Source of the DNA: Carposina sasakii
Taxonomy: Eukaryota > Arthropoda > Insecta > Lepidoptera > Carposinidae
Direction: 5' to 3'
Assembly: GCA_014607495.2 (NCBI GenBank)
Contig: CP053153.1
Location: 6,138,001-6,202,000 of the forward strand
Length of the DNA stretch: 64,000 nt
Below the pieces are notes generated by a model that was not told where the DNA came from, did not search any database, and saw only the letters and a program-made list of their open reading frames with translations. The position numbers were made by a program, and so were the translations under genes. Below, in pieces: positions 33,035-44,315 of the stretch (positions within the stretch are counted from its first letter, which is position 1; each line of letters starts with the position of its first letter).

Positions 33035-34293
33035 GTGAGTTGTTGGAATCCAATGTTACCAACCCTACTGTTTTAACAGTAGATTTGCTGTTTTCACATT
33101 AATGTCCATGTTTTCTGTTTCATTCCTATTTTCTACTGTTTTTCAACTACCGCTCAGCGCCACCTATTACACTACTTTGCAAACGCACGCAATGACAAAC
33201 CACTACGTAATAAAACGCAATGACACTAGATTGCAGTATCTTCTTTAGTCGGGATTCGAGGGAATTCCCGACCACATTATATGTGTTTGACAATCATATT
33301 TTTATACACGGGGAAATCCTAATTTATGAATGACAGCTACACGCCTACTGTATTGCGTATCGTATTATTTTATAGTCACAACACCTTGTGCTTGAGCAAA
33401 TCTATGAAATCTGCCTTTTTTTCTTTACCTACTGTTTTCTACTGTTTTTTTTAAGCGAGTTGCTGTTTTTTAGTCTTTTGAGGTTGGCAACACTGTTGGA
33501 ATCCATCGAAAGTACAAGGTGTCTCTGTAGTCGTAAATAAAATTATTGTGTTATTAGCTATCTTATTTTATTCATCTTACTCACCAAATAGCTGGTATGA
33601 TCGCTCGATAATAATAAATCTTTTAAACATTATCAGTTTTTGATCCGAATTGAGGCCATAGAATAAGATAATATTAAGCCATGAACATTTTACATTAATT
33701 GTTAAAAACGTCAGATCATGAACTCTCCGCCCTGAGCATAAAAGAAGTAATAATACTGCGCACATTGAACACTCGTAAAAATTATTTGTATTAGGAAAGC
33801 GGCTTTGTAACCAAATTTGTAAATATATCCATAATCTTTTCTACAAATTGCTTATACTCGTATTAGCACTTGTTATCCTAATTAGCCTTCAATGCTTGTC
33901 TAACTAATAAATGAGAACTAGATGAGTTTCTCGATTAGGCTCGCAAAGACTAGCCACTGCAGATTTGTATACTGAAATAATGTTATATGTAAAACATTGA
34001 ACCTTATATAAATCTATTAGGAATCTAGCCAGATCACTATTTTGTGGAATCAGGACACATTTTTATAGGCTATAGCCTAGGCGCTCTATTTTTGCCACCA
34101 TAGAAAAACTCGCCAACTATTCTGTTGGCGAGTAACAGAATACTCGCTTTTTGTTAAATATAAATATAAATAATGGTGGGTAATTATTTATATATTTTTT
34201 AATACTTAGTAGAGGGTAGTTAATTCTGTGTAAGTAATGTGTTGGGTTTTAGAGGTTCATAATAATTAGTGGTTTACTAATTTACTAATTTCT

Positions 34294-34340
34294 ATAATCC
34301 TGAGGATGCCACGGTTGTTGGCGAAACATATGTAGATTAT
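34294..34340 (+). ncRNA. Hammerhead-ribozyme-like motif
   Basis: The elements fall in the order of a type I hammerhead. Stem I is ATAATC (34294-34299) pairing perfectly with GATTAT (34335-34340). The core is CTGAGGA (34300-34306). Stem II is GCCA/TGGC (308-311 and 319-322 of 34xxx) with a 7-base loop. GAAA is at 34323-34326, a minimal stem III is CATATG (34327-34332), and the cleavage-site-like TA is at 34333-34334. One extra T (34307) lies between the core and stem II, unlike the canonical motif. Minimal stem III hammerheads are known from Penelope-like retroelements; no Penelope protein is seen here. Confidence 0.4.
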
Positions 34341-35246
34341 TTATCTAGTTTTTGATTTCGGAATAGTGCAATGTATCGTCTTGCATGCTAGGTGCTCGGG
34401 TCTGGTTTCTCATGGCGATTGTAGTTAGTGCAAGTGCCTGTTGTCGCAATTATGAGTTATCAGATCCGGAGGGTGTAGGGCCCGGTGGTGGGCACACCCA
34501 TAGTGAATGTTTGAACTTCCGAATTGTAACGCCTAATACAATTTCATTTATTTAACTACCCTTTATAAAAATGTTAATCTTTTCTTCAATAGATTCCACC
34601 ACGAACCAACCCATTCAATTAAAGAATTAAAACCAGCTTGCACTGCTTCAATCTGTTTGATAAGAAGTTATACAAGCAAATCTCGTTCAATAAGTGCAAA
34701 TTAATTGAATTTTTCGTAAGGTTTAATTTCGTAATTACTTTCTAAATATGTGTAAGCAGGAGTGGAACAATAAGATTTCTGTACTTCGGTGAGAACTCCC
34801 CGGTGTTGTATTGTTTAGTTCTGTATGGTAAGCATGAACCTTTTTACGCGGCGTAACGCTAGCGACTGGCTAGAAAAATCTATGGGTATTGACTGTTTGA
34901 TGATTTTGAATTGAATTTGAATTTTGAATAGCGTTACGGACTATCGAGAGGATCGTGCTTACCCGTCTGTATAAAGATCTCCTCTAATATTAGCACTCAC
35001 GTCAGAAACATACCCTTCATAAAACTCATTGGAATTATTTTGGTTTACGTTGGAGTGAAAAGTAGGTTGACTTGCAACGCTACTAGAAAGAAAAGTTTGG
35101 ATTTCACTTACATGTTCTGCCAAAAACTAACGTTATTTTAATAATTAATTTATCTTTTACTAACATAGACATAAGATCTTGTAACACTGACGAACTATTG
35201 AGAACTCGAGCTGGACGAAGAAACAACGTTTACGTCCATACTAAAA

Positions 35247-35440
35247 ATAATTACAAAAAACATCGAACGATAACATCGTTTTTCTTTTATATCTGTAAAA
35301 TAAATTTATATAAGTAAAAATAGGTGCACTTACTTGAATACAACCGACTGTCACGGCAATCAAAACGCCAATGAAGATAGACTCCCGGACACACCATAAG
35401 CAAGACGTACCTGGTGTACGGGATGTGACGTAGTATGGAA
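35247..35440 (-). other. Candidate isolated exon encoding a hydrophobic segment
   Basis: A minus-strand open stretch ends ...LWCVRESIFIGVLIAVTVGC IQ at a good donor (CAA|GTAAGT). The hydrophobic run would be a membrane helix. There is no in-frame ATG after the upstream stop, and no partner exon was found. It may be an exon of an unrecognised minus-strand gene or chance. Confidence 0.2.
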
Positions 35441-37244
35441 GAGACACTCGAGCAAAAATACCGACTCGTTACCGGAAATCAGGTTCGCTGCTCTCAAATA
35501 GTGTTTATTTAGGCTTAAAATAACGGTTCATAGCTTAATATAAATATGAAGGTAGAACTATTATGTTCCACACTCCGTTGTAGACACTTGAAGTTGTAAG
35601 ACGTTACTCTGCTCAATCTCTGTTCTATATAAAATCATTGCAACGATATAATCTATTTATGGCGAGTCGGGTTTCTTGCTGCTTCTTTTCCCGAATGTTA
35701 CATCGCCTGAAGCAGCTTCAACTGTATAAGTGTTAAATAAATAATTCTACATAGCAACTGCGCTGTTTGACTCCGCATCCTGAATATACTACTGCGCCAT
35801 CGAGTAATCGTCGGAGACACTAGCGATGACATCATCTTATCTATCTGCGGGAAGAATTAAAAAATAAAGAAATAATAAAACACATATTTGTAATTATGTA
35901 TTATAAATGTATTATAAAATTACTATGAGAAGAATATTATTACATAGGCAGTCAGACGTATGTATCGATTGAAATTTATCCTCGGTGTTCATTGCAGTAT
36001 AGAGTGTATCTTGGTTGACTATATTGACTACGCAGGCTTATTTACTAACTTGCGATTGGTCGCCAACAGGGATTTGGTATCTCCTCGTCGGCAATCGGTC
36101 GCTAAACGTCAAAAGACTACTACGCGCCTAATTCAAAGAATCCTATTTTTAGGCTGTTTTTAGTATTTAGGCTCTTTAGTTGTTTCCCTGGCAAAAAATT
36201 TAAGATATGGGGTTGCGCCGCGGAATTGGCTATCGGCGCTCATATCTAGCTACACACTCGTTCATTTAGTTGCCCGCCAACTGTATTGGAGTAAAGACGT
36301 GTTCACGATTAGTCGAAAATGTGGTCCAAGGATCGTGAAAATGTTTTTTTAGAATGATATCAAACATCTGTCACAGACACAACCATATTTATTTTATTTA
36401 ATAGCGCCATCTGGCGTTAACTATATTATATTATAAGAACCTTCACTAGCGCCATCTAGTCTTAACTTAGGTTAACTGTATCACTCTAGCACCCATAATG
36501 TATCGACCATACGAACGGATACTGGACCCGGAGGCTAGATGGCGCTGATAAAAATAGACATATATTGAATATAGAAACGCAAGAACAAGACGCTCTGAGT
36601 GATTTTATTTGCTTCACCACCTTTCCCAACTCCTGGCTGCATCAGGAACACATCAGAAATTCATTTTCGGTAGGTAGATTATTATAGTTACGCAAAAAAA
36701 ATAAAAAGTGACCGTAGGCTCTTCTCTTACAACTTAAAACTCTTAATAGGCTAACTGGTAGTTTTGCCAACTTCTGCCAACTCTTTAGGAATAATAGGCG
36801 TAACTATCCTAACTTCACCATGTAAGAAAGAGACGATTTATGTTGAAATACTTGGATTAAAACTCGAATGAAACCTCGATGTAGCGTCAGCCAGCATGTT
36901 AAGTTTATTGCTTGTTTATTTTATTTGCGTAATTTTGAATCAGTTATTTGGAACCCAAAACATGTATTGTGGTTTTAGTTTTATTATGAATGCAAAAAAA
37001 AAATGTAATAACTAGCAGCACAAAGACAAACAGCAGCAGCACTTCTATCTCCGCTGCCCAAATGAATATGACACCACGAGCGAGTGTGTACAGGGCAGGG
37101 TATCATCTTGTGGAGAGCGTGTCGCCCGAGAGTCTCAGCGGGAGGGTCTCGGCGAGTGTGTACAGCCGGCATAAAATAAGTAAAATATCGTCCGCTTCGT
37201 AGAAAGATAGTCAAAGGTCGCTTGTTTATTGTTTATGGTCTGCA

Positions 37245-37651
37245 GAGATTCGGCGGGAAAAGCTGGAAGGGTGCATGTGTAATTTTCTTGTGAAAATAAA
37301 AAATATTTGTAAATGGCTTGCATGTGTCCGTAAAGTGGTGTTTTCTGGTAGATAAGTAATATTTTGATTACTTGTGATGTGAATCTAGTGCGTGTGCATG
37401 GTTTTATACGCAGCTAAACTGAGTAAAACTTTAGCCGGAAAACGATCTCTTCATAGGCCCATGTAAGTTGTTTCTGCAATTATTTTTCATTTTGACTAAC
37501 TTTACACTTGTTCTTGAAGATTTTCTCGACGTTTCCATTCATCATCATCATTATCATCCATCATAAATTCAGAAATCATTTACTAAAGACAATGGCTGTA
37601 TGGACTTAGTTCTCCTTGCCTTTCCTTCGGAATAAACTAAACAAAAAAAAA
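37245..37651 (+). repeat. SINE family A, full copy with 15 bp target duplication
   Basis: It runs from ATTCGGCGGGAAAAGCTGGA to the A-rich tail after 'GGAATAAACTAAAC'. The target duplication TGTTTATGGTCTGCA is at 37230-37244 and 37652-37666. It lies about 120 bp upstream of the Nopp140 start codon. This copy defines the family length as about 405 bp. Confidence 0.9.
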
Positions 37652-37774
37652 TGTTTATGGTCTGCAATCAAATTCTCTTTCCATGACCTGGTTTTCATTC
37701 TCTTTGGTAAAACGCCGTGCGCGAGGTGGTGTGGTGCGAACGTGTTTTGTTGATTTACAATAAAATTTTATAAA

Positions 37775-40700
37775 ATGGGTGTATTACCTGAGCTTCAGAG
37801 TGAATGTAATTCATTAGTTCACCAATACCTTCAAACTATCGACAAAAAACTTGCTGGGGAATTCTTAAAAAAGACTAAAGCGGTGAGTACTTACATTAAC
37901 CAAAAACCACGTGTGTTAAAATGCAATTTATAAGCGATGTACACGTGTTGTATTGCGATATTTGTATTTTTACAATAATTTATACTTATTCAATTTAAAA
38001 GCACAGTAGGTATAAATTAATGTCAAAATAGTTACGTGTTATTTTTTTTTAGTTTTGCTTATTACAAAATTTATACGAAGTCGTTTGGCATTGTGTTGCA
38101 TTTACTATTTTGTTAATAGGTATAACTAAAATCACAGATTGTATGTTCCGATTAGTAGATACGATTGGGACAATGATTACCACTTTGCTGAATTACCACT
38201 TTGTAACATGTGGGTCTATGAAGAATGGACGTATTTCACATGCCACATCAACTCAGGAGTATCAGGCACAGATGTCAGGAGTGGCATTATGCTGCAAGCA
38301 AACTATTTTAACCAAAGAATATACTTTCTAAATTTTAACCTAATGTCTGGACAGACTTGAGTTGGTGTGGTGCGCAAATAATAGGTACCTTTTCTACACC
38401 TTTTTGGTATTTAGTTTTGGATCTTATAGTCTCTTCTATAGGTACCTATCAACTCCAAACATGTTAACCATGAGTACTCTTTATTTCAGATACCCCGTGC
38501 TAAAACCTTGCCAGGCCTTGCTGACATTGTCTCTTCCTACAAAGTAACTGCTAAGAATAAAGCTGCTGAAAGGTACAATTAGGGGCCATCCATATATTCC
38601 GTCACAGGTTAAGGGGGAGGGAGGGGGGTCATCAAACTGTGACATTGTGTGACATGGGGGATGGGAGGGGTCCTAAATTTCGTGACGTCACATTTTCATT
38701 CAATAATCTCTAAATATAAATTTGCAAAAAAGCTAAATGTGATGTTACACTAGAGAGGGGCGTCTCACAGCTGTGACAAGGAGGGGGGAGGGGCAAAATA
38801 TCATGAAATTCGTGTGACGTAATTTGTGCATAATAATAAAGCCCTATATCCCGATTTTCGAGGTTACATGAGTTTTTAACTTATATAATTACTAGAGATG
38901 CACCAAATACTAGTTTCACCGAATAACCGAATAATATTAGGTTTAATCTTTACCGAACCGAATATTCGGCCGAATTATTGCCGCGCAAACAAGTTCTAAC
39001 GTGTCGTTGCTGGCTAAATGGTAAGCGTGTCGTACCTCACCGCCCACCACCCGCGCACACCGCGATGTCTGTTAGGGATGGCAATTCTTTCCAAAAAATA
39101 TTGATTTTTGTGGATCGATTCATCAGGTCACGATTTGAATTGAATTTGTGCATAACCCCTTATAATGCACATTGATTCCATTTTTACATTTTTAGTATCT
39201 TATAGTACACATTTTAGAATTTACAGGTCTGTCCTGTAAATTTGTTATATACATAACTGTTTGTAGGTGGACAATTGACGTGGAATTGAAACGAGCCAAT
39301 ATGCTTGTGTTTTCGTTTACTCTCTGTTCTGGTGTATTCTCTTAAGACTACTGTCACTAATTATTATGTTTTTGCGACAGCGCCATCTGTCTCGATCTGC
39401 TTGAACCCTTTGGATAGATCTTAATATGATTAGGACCTTATTTCACGGTAATAATAAAATAAGATAGAGGATAATCATCAGCGAGACAGATGGCGCTGTT
39501 CTTACATTGTTTAGGATCTAAACAATAACCTTATACACCATGTGGTTCTATCGGCCCTTGGTGCTCTGCCTACCCCGTAAGGGGTAAAGGGGTGTTTATA
39601 TGTATGTATGTACATAACCTCACACCTATATGTTCCATAGGGATATTCAGAAACTATTGATCTCCATTTTGTATGTTCCAAACATACATCTCTCCGTTTG
39701 TCCATATTTATAAAAAAAAATCATACATGCTTGTTGGTTTTGGATGCTCTTGACTAAACCCTTCTTTAACAAGTTGCCAAATTAATATATAATTTGTTAG
39801 TATTACATTATAATCATACAGTACCAGTGGCCGCGTGGTGCCCGCAGAATAGAATTCGTACCACCCCATGTCTGCCCGTGGGTATCGTACGAGGCGATTA
39901 AGGGTTCCCGGGAGGTGGGCAGCACGCAACGGGAGGCGCGTGTTGACAACATAGCCCAAAATACAAACTGCGGTCACCAACCCGTCTGCCCAGAGTGGTG
40001 ACTATGGGCAAATACCTCTCATGGCAGTTTTGTGGCTCTGGGGGAGGCCTACGTCCAGCAGTGGACTGCAATAGGCTGATGATGATACAGTATGGTAATT
40101 ACATCAATTTTGCCTGTAGTCAAAGTGTACAAAATAGTTTAATATTTTTTAACTCTGATTCTAGTGAGGATGAGAAACCTAAAAAAGTAACACAAGTGAA
40201 TGGGAAGGCTCCTGCACCTCAGAAGAAGCAAGAATCCTCAGACAGTTCTGAAGATGAAAAGAAACCAGCAGATGTAAGTTAAATTGTTTTAATATTTATA
40301 ATTTTATCTTATAATTATCAGGAAATGATGTATAAATAATGCAACAATGAGTAATAATGATTTTTACCATTTATCGTCACTACCTCTGATCATTCTGAGT
40401 CCTGTATTAGAAAATAAAAGTGGCATAGTTTCATCACTATTAATATATTACCTCTACTTCAGACAAAGAAACCTAAGACAGCACCTGTTAAAAAGCCAGA
40501 ATCATCTGATGACAGTGACAGCAGTGACGATGATGCTACATCAAAACCAAAAAATGTTCCAGTAAAACCAGTTAACAATGTACAAAAACCAGCGAAGAAA
40601 GACTCTTCAGATGATAGCTCAGACAGTGAAGACGAGAAACCTAAAGTTCAACAAAAGCCTCAATTAAAAGCACAACTTACTCCCAAATCTGCCAACAAAA

Positions 40701-42919
40701 AGAAGGAATCATCATCTGATGATGATAGCAGTGATGAAGATACTCCACCTAAAGGAAAGTTGACCCCCAAGGCTACTCCAGCTAAACCAACACCAGCAAA
40801 GGCACAGAAAAAACAAGAGTCATCATCAGACAGTGACAGTGAAGATGAAAAACCTAAGGCAGTAAGTAAACCTCCTGCAAAACCAACTCCTGTAAAGGCT
40901 GCTGCTAAGAAAAAAGATTCTTCTTCAGGTGACAGTAGTGATGAAGACAACAAGCCCAAAAATAATTCTAAAGCTACTCCTGCAAAACAAGCACTGGTAG
41001 TAAAAACTCCTCAAAAAAAGAAAGAGTCTTCATCAGAAGATAGTGATAGTGAAGATGACAAAGCTCCAAAAGCCATTAAAAAACCAAAGGCCACACCTGT
41101 TAAACCGGCAACAACTGCACAATCCAAGAAAGACTCTTCAGATGACAGTGATGATAGCAGTGAAGATGAAAAACCAAAATCAGTCCAGAAACCAGCTGCT
41201 AAACCACAAACTCCTGCCAAACCAGTGGCTAAAAAACAAGAATCTTCAGATGACAGTGATGATAGCAGTGAGGATGAAAAACCAAAACAAAAACCAGCTG
41301 CAAAACCTCAAATTCCTGCAAAATCAGTTGCTAAAAAGCAGGAATCTTCGGATGATAGTGATGATAGCAGTGATGATGAAAAACCAAAAGCAGTCCAAAA
41401 GCCTGTTGCCAAACAGACTCCAGCAAAGCAAACTCCTAAAAAGTCTAAATCATCAGATGACAGTGATAGCAGTGAAGATGAAAAACCAAAATCTGTTAAA
41501 AAACCAGCTGCTAAACCACAAACTCCTGCAAAACCAGTTACTAAAAAACAGGAATCTTCAGATGACAGTAATGATAGCAGTGAGGATGAAAAACCAAAAC
41601 AAAAACCAGCTGCAAAACCTCAAACTCCTGCAAAACCAGTTGCTAAAAAGCAGAAATCTTCAGATGATAGTGATGATAGCAGTGAAGATGAAAAACCAAA
41701 ATCAGTCCAAAAGCCTGTTGCCAAACAGACTCCAGCAAAGCAAACCCCTAAAAAGGCTAAATCATCAGATGACAGTGATAGCAGTGCAGATGAAAAACCT
41801 AAAGCAAAGGCAACACCTGCAAAACCTGTTGCTAAGAAAGAATCTTCTGGTGATGACAGTAGTGATGATGAGCCACCCACCAAAGTATCTAAGAAGTCTA
41901 TTAGTGAAGATCAGGTTGATTCCGTTCAGGTACAGCAAGTTATATTAATTATATGATATTGTATTAGTATATTGTTTTAGAATGTGTTTTGTACCTTATA
42001 TTTTTTATTGCAGCTGAATAATGGCTTCAAAGGTGGAAAGAAACGAAAAGCTTCAGAAAGTGAAAATTCTCCAGCAACCAAGAAACCATACAGTAACTTT
42101 GTGAAGGTATGTTTTATTTGATTTTGGTAGATAAGTCTTAAATTATGTTTTGCTGTACACTCATGTAGAAGTTGTAATTCAGTATTAATCAATAAGTAAA
42201 TTAAATGATTTTGTAAATTTTAGGAATCAGTAAATACATCAACACCTAATGAAAAATCTGAGAATTCAAAACCAGTTCCATTTAGAAGAGTAGTTACAGA
42301 AAAGATTGAAGTGGACCCTAGACTTAAGGATAATTCTTTCGAAGCTAAGGTAAATGCCCAAAGCCCAGAGAAGCCAAGACAACTCCATGTGTCACCGTTC
42401 AAGTTCCCTTTACTAGTAGAACATTCAATGGCTAATAATTGCGGGCATTTACTTTCGTATCGATGATTAACGGTTGTAACATAGGGTTGTCTTGGTAATC
42501 TTACACTTCTCTCTTATCAGGAGGGCGAGAATAACGAAGGTGAAGAGGAGGAGGGAAATAGATCTGGTGGATGGCAACCGCGGGGACGCGGTGGCGGCTT
42601 CCGTGGTCGGGGAGGCAATGACAGAGGAAGGGGAGGCTTTAATGATTGGGGAGGCAGGGGAGGACGCGGCGGCTTCGGCCGTGGCGGTCGTGGAGGGTTT
42701 GACAGGGGTCGCGGGGGCCGCGGGGGCTTCGACAGGGGAGGCAGGGGAAACCGCGGCAGCTTTGACAGAGGAGGCCGGGGTGGTCGCGGAGGCTTTGACA
42801 GAGGCGACCGAGGCAACCGTAACTCTTGGGGTGGAGAGAAAGGAGGATTTAACAAAAGCAATGACCGAAACAGTTTTGGTGGAGGAGACTCTCAAAATAA
42901 GAAAATAACCTTTGATTAA
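37775..42919 (+). CDS. Nopp140: Nopp140-RGG, alternative C-terminal isoform
   Basis: This shares exons 1-6 (through 42349) with the classic form. It then uses the acceptor CTCTTATCAG and exon 42521-42919, 132 residues ending at TAA. The exon opens acidic ([17 protein letters not shown]) and continues as an RGG domain with repeated RGGRGG and GGFDRG units spaced by Phe and Asp, ending KKITFD. RGG domains bind RNA and are arginine-methylated. The reading phase (0) is the same as for the downstream alternative exon, so both splices are coding. A Nopp140-RGG isoform made by alternative splicing is established in Drosophila; its presence here is inferred from sequence, not transcripts. Total is about 794 residues. 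Confidence 0.85.
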
Positions 42920-43188
42920 ATAGGTAAGAATTTGATGAAGACCAGTAACAAAATTTCTGTAAAAATCCTTTTTTCACAGAGAATCTTGTTACCTATTTCT
43001 GACACACTTAAAATATTTGGTAATTATTACAGAGTGGCGCCCGTGGATCGTGGGGCGAACGCGCGAGTAACGATTTGAAACACACGCGAGGAAAGTCGTT
43101 TAAACATGAGAAGACCAAAAAGAAGCGGGGCTCTTACCGCGGCGGTGCCATCGATACCGGTGTCCATTCCATCAAATTTGATGACTAG
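37775..43188 (+). CDS. Nopp140: Nopp140 (NOLC1), classic C-terminal isoform
   Basis: Family role: nucleolar and Cajal-body phosphoprotein, a chaperone for snoRNPs that links RNA polymerase I and modification guides. Exons: 37775-37882, 38490-38572, 40165-40273, 40463-41929, 42014-42106, 42224-42349, 43033-43188, all in phase, giving about 713 residues. The N-terminus (residues 1-64, with LVHQYLQ...[12 protein letters not shown]) has the LisH-like helical layout of the family. The centre is more than ten alternating blocks of acidic serine clusters ([15 protein letters not shown], typical CK2 sites) and Lys/Pro/Ala linkers. The end is the conserved SRP40-type domain: [21 protein letters not shown], then [31 protein letters not shown] and HSIKFDD. 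The second intron (1.6 kb) is filled with repeats. Confidence 0.93.
39375..39500. repeat. Foldback MITE in Nopp140 intron 2
   Basis: ACAGCGCCATCTGTCTCG (about 39379) is inverted at about 39482-39499 as CGAGACAGATGGCGCTGT. It is about 125 bp with an AT-rich centre and no coding capacity. Loose 'AGCGCCATCT' words recur at about 36404, 36449 and 36536. Confidence 0.6.
39535..39615 (+). repeat. (ATGT)n-tailed dispersed repeat, copy 3 (short)
   Basis: 'CCATGTGGTTCTATCGGCCC' then 'GGTGCTCTGCCTACCCCGTA' and an ATGTATGTATGT tail match 21090-21175 and the inverse of 6838-6930. It is truncated at its 5' end. Confidence 0.6.
39826..40085 (+). repeat. Dispersed repeat in Nopp140 intron 2, about 260 bp
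   Basis: It includes 'GAATTCGTACCACCCCATGT', 'GTATCGTACGAGGCGATTAA' and an end 'GGCCTACGTCCAGCAGTGGA CTGCAATAGGCTGATGATGAT'. The right end matches 4771-4840 (inverted). The GATGATGAT tail suggests a LINE-mobilised element. It ends 80 bp before Nopp140 exon 3. Confidence 0.6.
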
Positions 43189-43527
43189 ATAAATCTACCT
43201 TATGTGAGATACGATTACAGAACTAGTATTTTATTTTGTACTACTGAACTGTATTGGGTCTAATCTGTATTTTGCTAATTAAATTCTTAGTCAAGTAAGA
43301 AATAAGTGTTCTAAATGGAATTCTTCATATTTTAGGTATTGTACTGCGGTTGCATTTTATTTTGTATTCTGTTATGTAGTTGTTAAGTGAAATTGACAAT
43401 TTCTATGCTCCTTTCAATGATAATACATCATTTTAAATGTGCTTAATTACTGACTATAAACATTTGGTTTATGTTTTGGATACATGTTGATAATGTAAAT
43501 AATTATAGTAATGTGGTTGCTTTTGTA

Positions 43528-43533
43528 AATAAA
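43528..43533 (+). terminator. Candidate poly(A) signal of Nopp140
   Basis: AATAAA lies 340 bp after the classic stop and 609 bp after the RGG stop, in a typical 3' UTR-length position. The same 3' end could serve both isoforms, since the RGG last exon could also end earlier; no closer hexamer is obvious. Confidence 0.45.
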
Positions 43534-44315
43534 GTAGTTTTAGGAATATGTAAGTCCAAGTATGAAAACTTTCAATAATAACTACATATTATAAACAAAT
43601 TCTATATTTTTATACCTACTACATACTTATTTCAATAATTTGTGTATGAATTTATGTATTTATTTTGAAGCAAACAGTATATTCATGGAGCTAGGCTATC
43701 CTTGTTTCATGGATATAATAATGAAAGTTTTTGTACTGTTAAATATGTACTGGTATGAGCTTCTATTATGTAAGCAAACACTAGCCTCCTATCTTGGTGT
43801 AGCCGCCTGATAAATTAATCTTACAAGCTAGTGTTTTTTATTAAAAATCAAACCTCTCGATTCATAGTCAAAGCATTATGGCGTCTGCAGGCCGCAGACC
43901 ACTTCTGCGATCTGTGGCGTCCGGCATGCAGCCGGCCCATGGAGAAGAAAAATAAGAGGCAAAAATAGAGTATGCCGCTGAGCGGGAGTGAAGTTGATCA
44001 CTTGGATTAATTATAATAATTATAGATCTTCGCTCCGCGCGGAGCGAATAACTATTCTAAGGCCCTATTCAGTGCGACGCGGATGACCTACGCGGACGTC
44101 CGCGACGGACGGTAAAATGTATGAAACCTTACAGCGCGTTCAGTGAGACGCGGAGCTGTCCGCGTCGCGGAGAGCTATCCGCGCTCGGTCGAAATCGCTC
44201 CGCGCTGCTCCTCCGCGCCGCGGATGCCCGCGGGCGGACGATACTTGGTCCCAATGTATTTGTTCAGTGCCCAACGGACAGTCGCGCGGAGCGGACGTAA
44301 AGTACAGTCTTTGTC

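Larger units (their letters stand above)
33035..37229. other. About 4.2 kb without a confident gene
   Basis: AT-rich DNA. It holds a short hairpin (about 34109-34134, CTCGCCAACTATTCTGTTGGCGAG), a hammerhead-ribozyme-like motif (34294-34340), a weak candidate exon on the minus strand (35247-35440), and dispersed 'AGCGCCATCT' words (about 36405-36550). A serine-rich open stretch at about 37013-37201 (plus) follows a possible acceptor but has no partner exon that I can find. Confidence 0.5.

Noticed and set aside
37013..37201. Serine-rich plus-strand stretch ending ...ISKISSAS with a possible acceptor before it
   Set aside because: No partner exon in phase upstream and no recognised similarity; it could be a last exon but the support is too thin.
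41043..41948. 300-residue second plus-strand frame within Nopp140 exon 4
   Set aside because: An offset frame of a highly repetitive coding exon, rich in Lys, Asn and Gln, with no independent start or splice support.
42467..42908. Large open frames on both strands over the RGG exon
   Set aside because: Shadows of the Nopp140-RGG exon; the GGC/CGG-rich codons leave other frames open. The reading that joins exon 6 in phase is the RGG one.
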